64,000 bases of DNA. Origin: JBOCEF01 sp047610385 (GTDB taxonomy: Bacteria; Pseudomonadota; Alphaproteobacteria; Rhodobacterales; Rhodobacteraceae). Made by a program: the position numbers and the translations under genes. Positions 8,040 through 17,476 of the stretch are shown here, in pieces. How positions within the stretch are numbered: the first letter of the stretch is position 1; each line of letters starts with the position of its first letter. The DNA is taken from contig JBLGAC010000007.1 of the NCBI GenBank assembly GCA_047610385.1, forward strand, positions 1 to 64,000, read 5' to 3'. The notes below the pieces were generated by a model. That model was not told where the DNA came from. It ran no database searches and worked only from the letters and a program-made list of their open reading frames with translations.

Positions 8040-8525
8040 CCCACCCGCGCCCACGCTGGGGCGGTGCGCCCGCGGCCCCTTGGCCGCGGCGCGCTGCAGC
8101 GGGGGTCAATCCCCCCAAGGCGCGCGCCCGGGGGGGATGCGCGCCCTCAGGCCTTGCGACAACGCCAGGGCAACGAAGGCCAGCGACATGGCACCGCGCG
8201 GTGCGTGGTGCGTTCACACACACAAGGCCATCGGCATTTAAATCTCGGGTCTCCCGCTGATCACCTCGGTCGGCGCGCGGATGGCGCGGGCCGCGGCTTG
8301 TTGCGAAAAAGTCTCAAACTCCCGCATGCGAACAAGGTGCTGCGGCTGACGGTCACCCAAAACGCGGCGGTGCCCAGGCGGCAGAACCGTCTGGTGCCAC
8401 AGTCATGTTCACGGCAACCCCGGCCCGGCGCTTGATGATGGCGCACGTCCATCAAGCGCTGTGAAACGCGAAGGGGCGCGGACCTTGCGGTCCGCGCCCC
8501 CCCATTCCAGCCGACATTCCGCCGA
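8040..8525. other. Intergenic region between convergent genes
   Basis: About 486 bp separating the dehalogenase-like gene from the end of dctM. I see no protein-coding signal. It holds a GC-rich hairpin with arms CCGCGGCC and GGCCGCGG (8070-8089), possibly acting in termination of the rightward gene, and a stronger hairpin at 8473-8500 for the leftward operon. Confidence 0.5.
8473..8500 (-). terminator. Hairpin after the TRAP operon
   Basis: Perfect 12-bp inverted repeat: arms GGGGCGCGGACC and GGTCCGCGCCCC around a TTGC loop. It starts 25 bp beyond the dctM stop. The tract following it on the minus strand is only weakly T-rich, so it may be a transcript-stabilising hairpin as much as an intrinsic terminator. 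Confidence 0.6.
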
Positions 8526-11183
8526 TCAGAAGTGCATCGAGATGTCCCGGTGTCCGGACCGGCAGCTCGCGACATAGAGCGCGATGTTCCGCGGCATCTT
8601 GAGCTGTGAGCGGGCACCGATGGTGCTGCGCATCGCCTCCGTGTAGGTCCGCAGCCCCGGTGCCACCGAAACGGCCGCGGCTGAGCGCCAGGCCACGTCG
8701 GCCTCCCACGCTGCCACAGCCGCATCCATCTGCACCATGGCATCAGCCGGATCGGGGGTGTTTGACCGCAGCGCAGAGCGCGCCTTGTTCACGAACCCGC
8801 GGATGTCGCCCGCACCCTCAACGCCCGACACCAACGAGCGCAGATCAGTGACCTGCTCCACCAGCGCCTTCAGCTCTCCGGTCTCAATCGCGGCCCGCAT
8901 GGCGCGCAGCGGGGTCTCAAGCGCCTTAAGCTCGTCCAGCGCGTCGATCACCACCAGCGCTTCGGCCACTGGCTCATACCCGGCATCCGTAGCCCGCCGG
9001 TAGGTGCTGCGCAGCTTGGTCTCAACGTCATCAAGCTTGCTGAACGCCTCATAGACCTCTTTCCAGTCGGCGGGCATCTGGACGCTCAGCGCGGCGATGG
9101 CGATCTCACCCTCGGCCACGATGGTCTCCAGCTCAGCACGCAGTTCGGCGCCGTCTTCTTCACGGAACCGCGACAGCGTGGTTGCAGCGGCCTTCACCGC
9201 TTCGGCGTGGTGGCGCATGTCTTTTTCAAGCTTGCGCACCAGCGAATGAACCGGGCGATAGGCCACCGAAGCCTCGTCGACCACCACCTCTGCGTCCTGC
9301 ACTTCGGCAAGCCGCAAAAGGGCTGTCTCCGCGCTCACGAACGCTTTGGACACGCCCTTGGCCATGGATTTGGGGAACGCGCCCAGATCAATGCCCTTGG
9401 CGGACGCGATGGCACCGCGCACGTCGTCGCCATTGTCCTGAAGTTCCCCCCACACATATTCTTCAAGGCAGTACTGAAGCTGCGGGTTGCTCGGCGGTGA
9501 CGCGGTGGAGGCTGTGAGGCTGACGCGGTTGGGCAGGTAGTTCACCAGCCACGGGTTCATGCCCACGATGGTCAGCGCCAGCAACTGCAAGGCAATGAAC
9601 GCAATCACGCCCTTGTACATGTTGATCGTGGTCACGATCGCCGGTGCCACACCGCGAAGATAGAACAGCGCAAAGCCGAAGGGCGGCGTCAGGAACGAGG
9701 TCTGGATGTTCAGACCGATCATAACACCAAGCCACACCGCGGTGATGTTCGCTTCAGGATCAGCCAGCAGGATCGGCGCCACGATCGGCACCACGACCAC
9801 CGCGATTTCGATGAAATCGAGGAAGAAGCCCAGAACGAAGATCACCGCCATGACGATGATGAACTGCGTCCAGAAGCCGCCCGGCAGAGATTCGAGGAAG
9901 TTCTTGACCAGTTCCTCGCCGCCAAACGACCGGAACGCGGCGGTCAGCATCGCAGCACCAAGCAGGATGATGAACACCAGCGAGGTGGTCTTGGCGGTTT
10001 CGACCATCACGCCATGCAGCGTGTTTTCGATGCGCATCACCCGGATGCCCGACCAGACCAACGAAAGCAGCAGACCGACCGTGCACCCGATCGCAATGAT
10101 CATCGCGGTGCTTTCCGCGGATGTGTTGATCGCCTTGATGTTCACCGGCTGCACCGACAGCGTGGTCGCCAGCGCCACAAGCGACACCAGGAACAGAATC
10201 GCCGGCCAATAGGCGTATTTCTCGCCCTCTCGCAAACGATAGCCTGCCATCACGATGGCACCCGCGGCACCGATGGCACCCGCCTGGTTCACCGTCGCGA
10301 CGCCCGCGATGATTGACCCGAGCACCAAGAAGATCAGCGCCAGCGGGGGCACCAGTGCGACGAACACCTTGCCCCAGAACGCCAGGTCCCACGACCCTTC
10401 GTAATGCACCGCGGGCGCCGATTTGGGCCGCAGGATCGCGAAGACCATGATGTAGAGCATATAGAGCGCGACCAGCACCATGCCCGGCACAAAGGCCCCG
10501 AGGAACATTTCCCCTGCCGAGGTCGACGTGACCGCGTATTCCGACGGCATCGACAGCTCGCCCGTGGCAATCTTGTGCAATGCCTTGCGCGCGGTCCCGG
10601 CCTGATCAACGGCCGAGGCCAGCTGGTCAGCAAGAATGATCAGCACGATCGACGGCGGAATGATCTGCCCCAATGTGCCCGACGCCGCGATGGCCCCGGT
10701 TGCCAGCGGCTGCGAGTAATTATTGCGCAGCATCGCGGGCAAGGAAATCAGGCCCATGGCGACCACGGTGGCACCGACGATGCCGGTGGTGGCTGCCAGC
10801 AGCGCGCCCACGAACACCACGGAAATGCCCAAGCCGCCCGGGATCGGGCCGAACAGGCGCGCCATGGTGACCAGCAGATCCTCAGCGATCTTGGAGCGCT
10901 GAAGCATGATGCCCATGAAGATGAACAACGGGATGGCGATGAGCGTGTCTCGCTCCACCTCCCAGTATACGCCGCGCAGGTTGGTGACGCCGGCATTAAG
11001 CCAGCTGCCAGGGCCGCCCTGACTGAAATAGGCACTGGCGGAGCCTTCGAGCACGTAGCCCGTCAGCGCCGCCATACCGATGGTCAGGATGGCAGATCCC
11101 GGCAGCGCGAAGGCCACCGGATAGCCTGACCCCAGCGCGAACGCCATGGTCACGACAAGAAGGGCGAGGAAGAAAAGTTCCAT
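8526..11183 (-). CDS. dctM: TRAP transporter large permease with long C-terminal extension
   Basis: An 885-residue protein. Residues 1 to about 553 are a DctM-type TRAP permease with many hydrophobic helices. They include LRGVYWEVERDTLIAIPLFIFMG near 69-91, SGTLGQIIPPSIVLIILADQ near 168-187 and the QTSFLTPPFGFALFYLRG segment near 494-511. From about 554 to 885 there is a hydrophilic, Ala/Glu/Leu-rich region that reads as long helices with coiled-coil character. Ordinary DctM proteins end near 430 residues. With DctQ and DctP this forms an inner-membrane sodium-dependent symporter for an organic acid. It lies 16 bp after dctQ on the same strand. Confidence 0.9.
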   Translation of the reverse strand: MELFFLALLVVTMAFALGSGYPVAFALPGSAILTIGMAALTGYVLEGSASAYFSQGGPGSWLNAGVTNLRGVYWEVERDTLIAIPLFIFMGIMLQRSKIAEDLLVTMARLFGPIPGGLGISVVFVGALLAATTGIVGATVVAMGLISLPAMLRNNYSQPLATGAIAASGTLGQIIPPSIVLIILADQLASAVDQAGTARKALHKIATGELSMPSEYAVTSTSAGEMFLGAFVPGMVLVALYMLYIMVFAILRPKSAPAVHYEGSWDLAFWGKVFVALVPPLALIFLVLGSIIAGVATVNQAGAIGAAGAIVMAGYRLREGEKYAYWPAILFLVSLVALATTLSVQPVNIKAINTSAESTAMIIAIGCTVGLLLSLVWSGIRVMRIENTLHGVMVETAKTTSLVFIILLGAAMLTAAFRSFGGEELVKNFLESLPGGFWTQFIIVMAVIFVLGFFLDFIEIAVVVVPIVAPILLADPEANITAVWLGVMIGLNIQTSFLTPPFGFALFYLRGVAPAIVTTINMYKGVIAFIALQLLALTIVGMNPWLVNYLPNRVSLTASTASPPSNPQLQYCLEEYVWGELQDNGDDVRGAIASAKGIDLGAFPKSMAKGVSKAFVSAETALLRLAEVQDAEVVVDEASVAYRPVHSLVRKLEKDMRHHAEAVKAAATTLSRFREEDGAELRAELETIVAEGEIAIAALSVQMPADWKEVYEAFSKLDDVETKLRSTYRRATDAGYEPVAEALVVIDALDELKALETPLRAMRAAIETGELKALVEQVTDLRSLVSGVEGAGDIRGFVNKARSALRSNTPDPADAMVQMDAAVAAWEADVAWRSAAAVSVAPGLRTYTEAMRSTIGARSQLKMPRNIALYVASCRSGHRDISMHF

Positions 11184-11199
11184 CTAAGCGGTTCCCGGT

Positions 11200-12213
11200 T
11201 CAGTGCGCGGCAGTGGAATCGTGCGCGCGGCCGCCTGGCTGACCGCGAAGGTCTGCCACAGCGTCCATCAGATAGCTCACGAACTGGATCAGCATGGTCG
11301 TCCCGAAGACGCCGAGGAAGGCCGCCATCAGATATTTGACATACATGCCGAAGCCCGACTGAGAGACTTCGAAATTCGATACGGCACCAGTGATGATGGT
11401 GGACTTGCCGCCCATCCCCAGCACCATGATCACCCAGCACAGCGACATGCCAAAGAAGATCGTGCCGATGGTGTTCACCCGTCCGCGGGCCCGCTTGGTC
11501 ATGCCAGCATACAGCACGTCGACGCGGACATGGCCTTCTTCGATCAGCGTGTAGGCCGACGCAAACAGGAACAGCGCCGCGTACCAGAACCGCACCAGAT
11601 CACCCATGAACGCCTGTTCGTATGAAAAAACGAATCGCGTCAGCACGATCAGCAGTTCAGCAACCACAATCAGCAGCGCCAACCACGTGAACCCCAGCGT
11701 GCGCGTGAACAGCGCCGCGATGAAGCCCAGCACAACCAGCGGTAGATGCACCATCGGGCCGCGCCATGCGGCGCGCGACAGATCGGAGTTCATCTGCTCG
11801 CCGACCATGCCGACAAGAATTTCTTCGACCCTGAGGAACGAGATGACGGCATCGACGAACCCGACGAAGAACACCGCAAAGAACGCTCCACGGATCAGGT
11901 ACAGGTTGAAGTTGTTGATGAAATCACTGTCCTCGCGCAGCCCTCGCAGTGGCGTGCGCAGCACCCACCAGGCAGCACCAGCGATCGCGGCGGGATACAT
12001 CAGCAGCATCACCCAGGCCCCGATCGGGCCTTCGCCGCTCAGCGCATCGGTGGGCGAAGGCAGTTCCGTCACGCCGAACACCAAAAAGGTCTGAAGCACA
12101 AAAACCGCCAGCGCGGCAAGGTTGGCCCAGCCGAAGGCGCGCACAAGTGCGTCGCGTCCGTCATTGCCCCCGGCGGCGCCATAGCGCGGCGAAGGCTGGG
12201 TTGCGTCCGTCAT
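11200..12213 (-). CDS. dctQ: TRAP transporter small permease, long form
   Basis: A 337-residue DctQ-type membrane protein. The usual small subunit has four helices and about 170 residues. Here the C-terminal half carries that domain (FWYAALFLFASAYTLIEEGHVRVDVLY near 210, then WVIMVLGMGG), while the N-terminal half adds about three further membrane segments, starting with NLAALAVFVLQTFLVFGV at about residue 30. The HVRVDVLY motif is a DctQ hallmark. It is placed between dctP and dctM and partners with the large permease. Long DctQ forms accompany TakP-like binding proteins in related bacteria, as far as I recall. Confidence 0.88.
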   Translation of the reverse strand: MTDATQPSPRYGAAGGNDGRDALVRAFGWANLAALAVFVLQTFLVFGVTELPSPTDALSGEGPIGAWVMLLMYPAAIAGAAWWVLRTPLRGLREDSDFINNFNLYLIRGAFFAVFFVGFVDAVISFLRVEEILVGMVGEQMNSDLSRAAWRGPMVHLPLVVLGFIAALFTRTLGFTWLALLIVVAELLIVLTRFVFSYEQAFMGDLVRFWYAALFLFASAYTLIEEGHVRVDVLYAGMTKRARGRVNTIGTIFFGMSLCWVIMVLGMGGKSTIITGAVSNFEVSQSGFGMYVKYLMAAFLGVFGTTMLIQFVSYLMDAVADLRGQPGGRAHDSTAAH

Positions 12214-12328
12214 GAAAAGCTCCCTGCTAGCGTGGTCGCGATGCGCGCCCCACCCCTTTTCCAGTCGCCCTTCGCGGGTCGGTCGGCACCGTTGGCCCTG
12301 CCGGGCCCCATCGGCGCGATGGAGAGAG

Positions 12329-12354
12329 CCGCGCCTTCATTAACAAAGGCGCGG
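12329..12354 (-). terminator. Second hairpin in the dctP-dctQ gap
   Basis: Inverted repeat with arms CCGCGCCTT and AAGGCGCGG and an 8-base loop. It lies between the stronger dctP hairpin (12374-12404) and the dctQ start. Two stem-loops in a 200-bp gap suggest partial termination or mRNA processing that favours dctP. Confidence 0.5.
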
Positions 12355-12373
12355 CCCGGTCGTTGTGGCGCAT

Positions 12374-12404
12374 GCGTCCCCGCCATCATACCCGGCGGGG
12401 ACGC
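12374..12404 (-). terminator. Hairpin directly after dctP
   Basis: Perfect 11-bp stem (GCGTCCCCGCC pairing with GGCGGGGACGC) with a 9-base loop, beginning 12 nt beyond the dctP stop codon. No T-run follows, so read-through into dctQ is expected. Its likely role is to stabilise the dctP message or attenuate the permease genes. Confidence 0.65.
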
Positions 12405-12416
12405 TGCGGCTTGGCC

Positions 12417-13508
12417 TCAGAGGCCGAGCACGCGGTTGCGCTGGTTCGAGAATTCAACTTCGGCAATCTTGGTGTAGGAGCCGTTGGCACGCAGCGAGGC
12501 TTGGAAGTCGTCGTTGATCTTCGCGGCCAGCGGCGAATGCTCACGGGTCTCAGCGAACACTTCTTCCGAAGCCTCACCAAACGCATCCCAGACTTCGTCG
12601 GAGAAGGAGCGCAGCTGCACGCCATGCTCTTCGATCAGCTTCTTGAGGTAGACGCCGTTCAGGGAGATCGCCTCTTCGGGCTGGTTGGCGTTTTCTTCGT
12701 AGCACGCAGCCGTGATGATGGCTTTGTGGTGGTCCGAAAGGCCGTTCCAGAAACCCTCGTTCATGCCGAAGGCAAGACCGCCACCGGGCTCATGCATGCC
12801 GGCGGTGTAATAGAACTTGGCCGCTTCGTAGAACTTCATGAAGTAGTCGTTATACGGACCAACCCATTCAGTGGCTTCGATCGCGCCCGAGACGAGGTTT
12901 TCGTAAATCTGACCGCCCGGAAGGGACACAGTCGAGACGCCGAGCTTCGACATCACGGTGCCGCCGAGGCCGGGGATGCGCATCTTCAGGCCGCGCAGAT
13001 CTTCCGGGGTCTCGATCTCTTTGTTGAACCAGCCACCCATCTGGGTGCCGGTGGCGCCGCAGGGCAGAGCCTTCAGGCCGAATTCGCCGGACAGCTCATC
13101 CCACAGGGCCTGACCGTTCTGGAACTTGATCCAGGCGTTCCACTCCGGCCCCGTCATGCCGAACGGCACGGAGGTGAAGTAGGCAAAGCCCGGGTGCTTG
13201 CCGACCCAGTAATAGTCGGCCGCGATGTAAGCCTGCGCATCGCCATTGGCGACGGTGTCAAAGCTGTCAAAGGCACCGACTTTTTCGCCAGCGGCGAAAT
13301 AGTTGGTCTGGATCTCACCGTTCGAAAGCTCGGTGATGCGCGCGGAAAGGCGCTGCGCCGACGTTCCGAGGCCCGGGAAATCCCGGCCCCAGGTCGAGAC
13401 GATGTTGAGTTCGACGCGCGCCTGCGCAAGCGCGGGGGCAGCGAGTGCACTGGCGGCGACGGCCGGCCCGGCGAGCGCTGCGCCCTTCAAAAACTGACGA
13501 CGTTCCAT
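12417..13508 (-). CDS. dctP: TRAP transporter substrate-binding protein, TakP-like
   Basis: A 363-residue periplasmic binding protein. The ATG at 13508 has a GGGAGGA ribosome-binding site and opens a Tat-type signal (MERRQFLKGAALAG, ending near ALAAPALAQA). The mature start VELNIVSTWGRDFPGLGTSAQRL resembles TakP of Rhodobacter sphaeroides, which binds 2-oxo acids. The ligand-pocket region MRIPGLGGTVMSKLGVSTVSLPGGQIYENL, with the usual TRAP Arg, is present near residue 185-215. It would deliver a monocarboxylate to DctQM encoded downstream. Assignment to 2-oxo acids is inference. Confidence 0.9.
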   Translation of the reverse strand: MERRQFLKGAALAGPAVAASALAAPALAQARVELNIVSTWGRDFPGLGTSAQRLSARITELSNGEIQTNYFAAGEKVGAFDSFDTVANGDAQAYIAADYYWVGKHPGFAYFTSVPFGMTGPEWNAWIKFQNGQALWDELSGEFGLKALPCGATGTQMGGWFNKEIETPEDLRGLKMRIPGLGGTVMSKLGVSTVSLPGGQIYENLVSGAIEATEWVGPYNDYFMKFYEAAKFYYTAGMHEPGGGLAFGMNEGFWNGLSDHHKAIITAACYEENANQPEEAISLNGVYLKKLIEEHGVQLRSFSDEVWDAFGEASEEVFAETREHSPLAAKINDDFQASLRANGSYTKIAEVEFSNQRNRVLGL

Positions 13509-13816
13509 TGTAGTCCTCCCGTTGGAAAAGATCGGGGCACGTTGGCCCCAGCCCTGCGAGGGGACTAAAGCAAAATGAGCTCGCCACGACAACGGTTAAT
13601 CTACACCCGCGTGTGTCGGTTTTGCGTTCCGAGGCCTTTTCGAACGCATCTTCACACGCAAAGGCGCCCTTATTATCGCCCGGGGCATGCATTTGCCCCG
13701 CACCACGCACATGAACATCAATTCATCACAGGACCGAGCGCCGCAGCCTCCCCCGCTCGCCTCCCACACCGTTTCGGGTCATGGTCGGTGCCGGTTGAAA
13801 CGGGGGAGCCTTGGCA
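13509..13816. promoter_or_regulatory. Divergent promoter region of dctP and the glycosyltransferase
   Basis: About 308 bp between two divergent genes, somewhat less GC-rich than its neighbours. It must hold the dctP promoter and the start of the glycosyltransferase transcript. I see the ribosome-binding sites (GGGAGGA for dctP, GGGGGAG for the other gene) but no confident -35/-10 boxes or operator repeat. Confidence 0.4.
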
Positions 13817-14881
13817 ATGACGATCTGGCATGTGGCGCCTGACGGCGCGCTCGGCGGCGGTGCCGTGATCATGGCGCGCTTGGTGCGCGAACTGAGCACG
13901 GACGCCCCCGGTGCCCATATGGCGCTGATCCCACGCAATGCAGATCCCGACATGGCCGCACTGTTCGACGGGCTGCCCGTGCAGCGCGGCTGGTATGATG
14001 GCCGCGCCAACCCCTTGATCTTCGCGCGCGCCATTGCCGCCCATGCGCGGCGCGGCGACGTCATCCACGCCCACGGCACCCGCGCGGCGCTGGCCGGGGC
14101 GCTTGCGCGGCTGATCCAACCGGGGCTGAAGCTGATCTATACGGTGCACGGGTTCCACGGGCTGGCACAGCCCGGCCCGTTTGGCGCGCGCGCCAAGCTG
14201 GAGCGGGTGCTGGCAAGGGTCTGCAACGGAGTGGTGTTCGTCTCCAGCGCGGATCGCGATCTGGCGCGCGCCCACGGGCTGAAGCACAAGGGCCTCGCGT
14301 GGGTGATTGAAAACGGCGTCGACGCGCCGGACATTGCGCAAGGCGCCCCCAAGGACATCGACGTGATCTTCATCGGCCGCCTTGTGCGTCAAAAGCACCC
14401 TGAGGCGTTCGTTGAGACAGCCGCCCTCCTGCCCCCCGGCCTGACCATCGAAATGATCGGCGACGGAGAACTGGCCACCGAAATTGATGCGCTGATTGCC
14501 GCCCAAACCGCCCCGATCCTGCGCCCCGGCGCCCTGCCCCGCGGCGACACGCTGGCGCGCCTTGGGCGTGCGAAGCTTCTGGTCATGACCTCGCGCTGGG
14601 AAGGCCTGCCCACCGCGGCCATTGAAGCTGGCATGTCCCGCGCCGCCGTCGCGGGATACCGCATCGCGCCGCTGGCCGAAATCCTCGGCGATCAAAGCGA
14701 TGCGTGCCTGACGCCCCCCGACCCGGCCGCGTTGGCGAACGTGGTCAAAGGGCTACTGGCCGACGACACGCAGCGCGAAACCCTCGCCGACGCGCTGCAT
14801 GACAGGTGCCGCGCGCGCTATGCCCCCGCGCGCATGGCAGGCCGGCACCGGGCGCTTTACGCCGCCGTTATGGCAGGCTGA
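13817..14881 (+). CDS. GT4-family glycosyltransferase
   Basis: A 354-residue GT-B fold transferase. The N-terminal domain has DGALGGGAVIMARLVRELS and VIHAHGTRAAL near residue 80. The C-terminal domain has VIFIGRLVRQKHPEAFVETAALL near 180, MIGDGE, and MTSRWEGLPTAAIEAGMS near 255, which carries the EX7E-like donor-sugar motif of GT4. The ATG at 13817 follows GGGGGAG by eight bases; a TTG two codons earlier is possible. It is a single gene with no polysaccharide cluster around it, so the acceptor is unknown. Confidence 0.85.
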   Translation: MTIWHVAPDGALGGGAVIMARLVRELSTDAPGAHMALIPRNADPDMAALFDGLPVQRGWYDGRANPLIFARAIAAHARRGDVIHAHGTRAALAGALARLIQPGLKLIYTVHGFHGLAQPGPFGARAKLERVLARVCNGVVFVSSADRDLARAHGLKHKGLAWVIENGVDAPDIAQGAPKDIDVIFIGRLVRQKHPEAFVETAALLPPGLTIEMIGDGELATEIDALIAAQTAPILRPGALPRGDTLARLGRAKLLVMTSRWEGLPTAAIEAGMSRAAVAGYRIAPLAEILGDQSDACLTPPDPAALANVVKGLLADDTQRETLADALHDRCRARYAPARMAGRHRALYAAVMAG

Positions 14882-14904
14882 ACACGGGCCGCCATGGGGC
14901 GGCG

Positions 14905-14927
14905 CCCTCGGCCCCTGGGGCCGAGGG
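14905..14927. terminator. GC hairpin between convergent genes
   Basis: Near-perfect palindrome with arms CCCTCGGCCCC and GGGGCCGAGGG around one T, in the gap between the glycosyltransferase and SDR genes. It could serve both strands. No T-run flanks it, so termination strength is uncertain. Confidence 0.45.
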
Positions 14928-14974
14928 GAAATGGCGCGCGCCCCCGCTTGGGGGCGCTCCGTTTCCTCAGGCGC

Positions 14975-15745
14975 TCAGACGATGGTGACGCCGCCATCGG
15001 CCACGATCACCTGCCCAGTGATGAACAGCGCGGCGTCTGAGGCCAGGAACGCCCCGATCCCACCGATATCTGCCGGATCGCCGATGCGGCGCAGGGGCAC
15101 GGTGTCGTTCACGGCCTTGATCCGATCGGGGTCTTCCCACAGCGCCTTGGCGAAATCGGTCTTCACCAGACCCGGCGCGATGCAGTTCACGCGGATGTTG
15201 TCGGGGCCCCATTCCTGAGCATAGTTGCGCGCCAGCGCCATGTCCGCCGCCTTGGAGATCCCGTAGGCACCGATCATGCCCGCAGCGCGCAGCCCGGCGA
15301 TGGAGCTGACGATGGTGATCGACCCGCCGCCGATCTTTTTCATCCCCGGCGCCACGGCGCAGGACAGCCACATGTTCGACAGCACGTTCGACTTCATGAT
15401 CTTTTCAAACGCCGCGTCGGGCAGGTCTGACATCGGGCCATAGACCGGGTTGATCGCGGCATTGCACACCATGCTGTCGACGGTGCCGAACGCGGCCTCG
15501 GCGCCTTTGATCAGGGCCGCCACCTCATCCTTGCGGCCGATGTTGCACGCGATGGCGATGGCGGTGCCCCCGGCCGCGTTGATCGCGTCGGCCACCGGCC
15601 CACATGCCTCCATAGAGCGGCTGGAGATCACCACCTTCGCGCCCAGCCCTGCCATCGTCTCAGCGATCGAACGCCCGATGCCGCGGCTGGATCCGGTGAT
15701 CACGGCGACTTTGCCGGTCAGGTCGAACGGGTTCTTGAATGCCAT
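14975..15745 (-). CDS. SDR-family NAD(P)-dependent oxidoreductase
   Basis: A 256-residue classical short-chain dehydrogenase. The cofactor motif TGSSRGIG is at about residues 17-24, CNAAINP near 94, the catalytic Ser in IVSSIAGL near 145, and YGISK near 160 supplies Tyr and Lys. The C-terminal PLRRIGDPADIGGIGAFLASD and TGQVIVADGG are typical. It is the last gene of the leftward operon TPP enzyme, ADP-forming ligase, AMP-forming ligase, SDR, with only 39 bp after the ligase. A 3-hydroxyacyl or alcohol dehydrogenase step in the same pathway is plausible, but the substrate is not shown by sequence. Confidence 0.87.
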   Translation of the reverse strand: MAFKNPFDLTGKVAVITGSSRGIGRSIAETMAGLGAKVVISSRSMEACGPVADAINAAGGTAIAIACNIGRKDEVAALIKGAEAAFGTVDSMVCNAAINPVYGPMSDLPDAAFEKIMKSNVLSNMWLSCAVAPGMKKIGGGSITIVSSIAGLRAAGMIGAYGISKAADMALARNYAQEWGPDNIRVNCIAPGLVKTDFAKALWEDPDRIKAVNDTVPLRRIGDPADIGGIGAFLASDAALFITGQVIVADGGVTIV

Positions 15746-15784
15746 CTGGGTCTTCCTTCCATCAGTTTTTTCATCACGAACGGC

Positions 15785-17476
15785 TCAACCCGCAAGGGCG
15801 GCTTCGCGTTTGGCGGTTTCTTCGGCGCGCAGGTCTTTTCTCGACAGCTTGCCCACGGCGGTCACCGGCAGCGTGTCGCGGATTTCCATGGCGCGGGGCA
15901 TTTCGTGGCGCCCCAGGCGGTCTTGCAAGAAGGCCACCATGTCCTCCAGCGTCGGGGCGGTGGCGCCGGCACGCAGCACGATGAACGCCTTGGCGCTTTC
16001 GCCGCGGTAATCGTCCGGGATGCCGATCACCCCAGCGGCGGCCACCGCGGGGTGTTCATGCAGGGCCTGTTCAACCACTTGCGGATAGACGTTGAAGCCG
16101 CCCGACAGGATCAGGTCCGACTTGCGGTCCACCAGATAGAAAAACCCGTCTTCATCCATCCGGCCCACATCGCCGGTCAGGAAAAACCCGTCCGCAAAGC
16201 TTTCCGCATTGGCCTTGTCGCGGTTCCAATAGCCCTTGGTGACGTTCGGCCCGCGCACGGCGATCTCGCCGATCTCTCCGGCTGGCAGCACGGCGGTCGG
16301 GTCGTCATGGCTGACCACCCGCATTTCGATCTGCGGCAGCGGCACCCCGATCGAGCCTTCTTTGTGGTCCAGCCCCCATTCCGACACGGCGGTCCCGGCG
16401 GGCGACGTCTCCGTCATCCCCCAGCCGCCCAGCAGCGGCGTTGAGGTCTGTTTGCGGAACAACCGCCCGACTGCATTCGGCAAAGGCGCCCCGCCCGACG
16501 ACGCGATGCGCATGGAGCTGAGATCGCGCGTCGTGATCTCAGGGTGGTTCACCAGCGCGATCCACATGGTCGGCACACCGGCAAAGGCGGTGATCCGCTG
16601 GGTTTCGATGTCGTTCAGCGTTTCAGTTGCATCAAACCGCATGCGCAGGCAGATCAGCCCGCCATGTCTGATCTGGCGCAGCAGCACCACGGTCAGCGCA
16701 TAGATATGGAACAGCGGCAGCACGCACAGCACCACCTCGCGGCCCACCAGCTTGGGCTCCACGCCCTCATACCACGCATCATAGATGCCGATGGCAGAGG
16801 TCAGGTTGCCGTGGCTCAGCATCGCGCCTTTGGGCGCGCCGGTGGTGCCGCCGGTGTATTGCAGCAGCGCCACGTCGTCGACTGCGCCACCGTCGCTTTG
16901 GGGCAGCACGTCGGTGGTCGCCCCCGCGATGAAGTCGGCAAAAGACAGCGCCCCGGCCATGTCCGGGAAATCAGCCTTGGGCAGCGGCGCCGCGCCAAAG
17001 CGCACGTCATCGCAGATCACCAGTTTCGGCACGACGCCCGCGGCCAGCAAACGCTCTGCCTTGGACTGCATGTCCGGCAGGTCCAGCGTCACCAGCAGTT
17101 TCGCCTCGCTGTCGTTCAGCTTATGCTCCAGCTCTCGCACCGCATCGAGCGGCGACAGGTGCACGATCCGGCAGCCCAGCGCCATGGCGCCGAAAAAGAA
17201 CGCCGGGTGGTAGATGTGGTTGGGCATGTGCAGCGCCACCGCATCGCCCCGCGACAGTCCCAGCGCGGCCAGCGCGCTTGCAACCCGCCCGGCCAGCGTG
17301 CCGAATTCGGCGTAGGTCATCCGGGTCCCGCGCCAGTCGAACAGATCGTGCGGCCCGTATGCCTCAATGGCGCCGCGCAGCATCTGCGGCAGCGTCATCG
17401 GCGCGATCGGCGCATCCCAGACGACGCCTTTGGCATAGTGTTTTTCCCACGGGAAAGGGCGGGCGGCGGCGGTCAT
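15785..17476 (-). CDS. AMP-forming acyl-CoA ligase, dicarboxylate/PimA-like
   Basis: A 563-residue member of the AMP-binding family. The opening PFPWEKHYAKGVVWDAPI resembles proteins annotated as dicarboxylate-CoA ligase PimA. The P-loop-like LLQYTGGTTGAPKGAML is near residue 205, GWGMTETSPAG near 370, FFLTGDVGRMDEDGFFYLVDR near 445, and the C-terminal catalytic Lys lies in the AVGKLSRKDLR segment. The ATG at 17476 has GGAGGA upstream. It makes an acyl-CoA from a carboxylate, ATP and CoA in the cytoplasm. It is one of two different acyl-CoA ligases in this operon. Confidence 0.87.
   Translation of the reverse strand: MTAAARPFPWEKHYAKGVVWDAPIAPMTLPQMLRGAIEAYGPHDLFDWRGTRMTYAEFGTLAGRVASALAALGLSRGDAVALHMPNHIYHPAFFFGAMALGCRIVHLSPLDAVRELEHKLNDSEAKLLVTLDLPDMQSKAERLLAAGVVPKLVICDDVRFGAAPLPKADFPDMAGALSFADFIAGATTDVLPQSDGGAVDDVALLQYTGGTTGAPKGAMLSHGNLTSAIGIYDAWYEGVEPKLVGREVVLCVLPLFHIYALTVVLLRQIRHGGLICLRMRFDATETLNDIETQRITAFAGVPTMWIALVNHPEITTRDLSSMRIASSGGAPLPNAVGRLFRKQTSTPLLGGWGMTETSPAGTAVSEWGLDHKEGSIGVPLPQIEMRVVSHDDPTAVLPAGEIGEIAVRGPNVTKGYWNRDKANAESFADGFFLTGDVGRMDEDGFFYLVDRKSDLILSGGFNVYPQVVEQALHEHPAVAAAGVIGIPDDYRGESAKAFIVLRAGATAPTLEDMVAFLQDRLGRHEMPRAMEIRDTLPVTAVGKLSRKDLRAEETAKREAALAG

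Noticed and set aside
8070..8089. CCGCGGCC/GGCCGCGG hairpin as an intrinsic terminator
   Set aside because: No T-run follows on either strand and similar chance palindromes are frequent in DNA this GC-rich; mentioned only within the intergenic entry.
12363..13568. 401-codon plus-strand frame opposite dctP
   Set aside because: It is a shadow of the well-conserved TRAP binding-protein gene, without domain signals or a ribosome-binding site.
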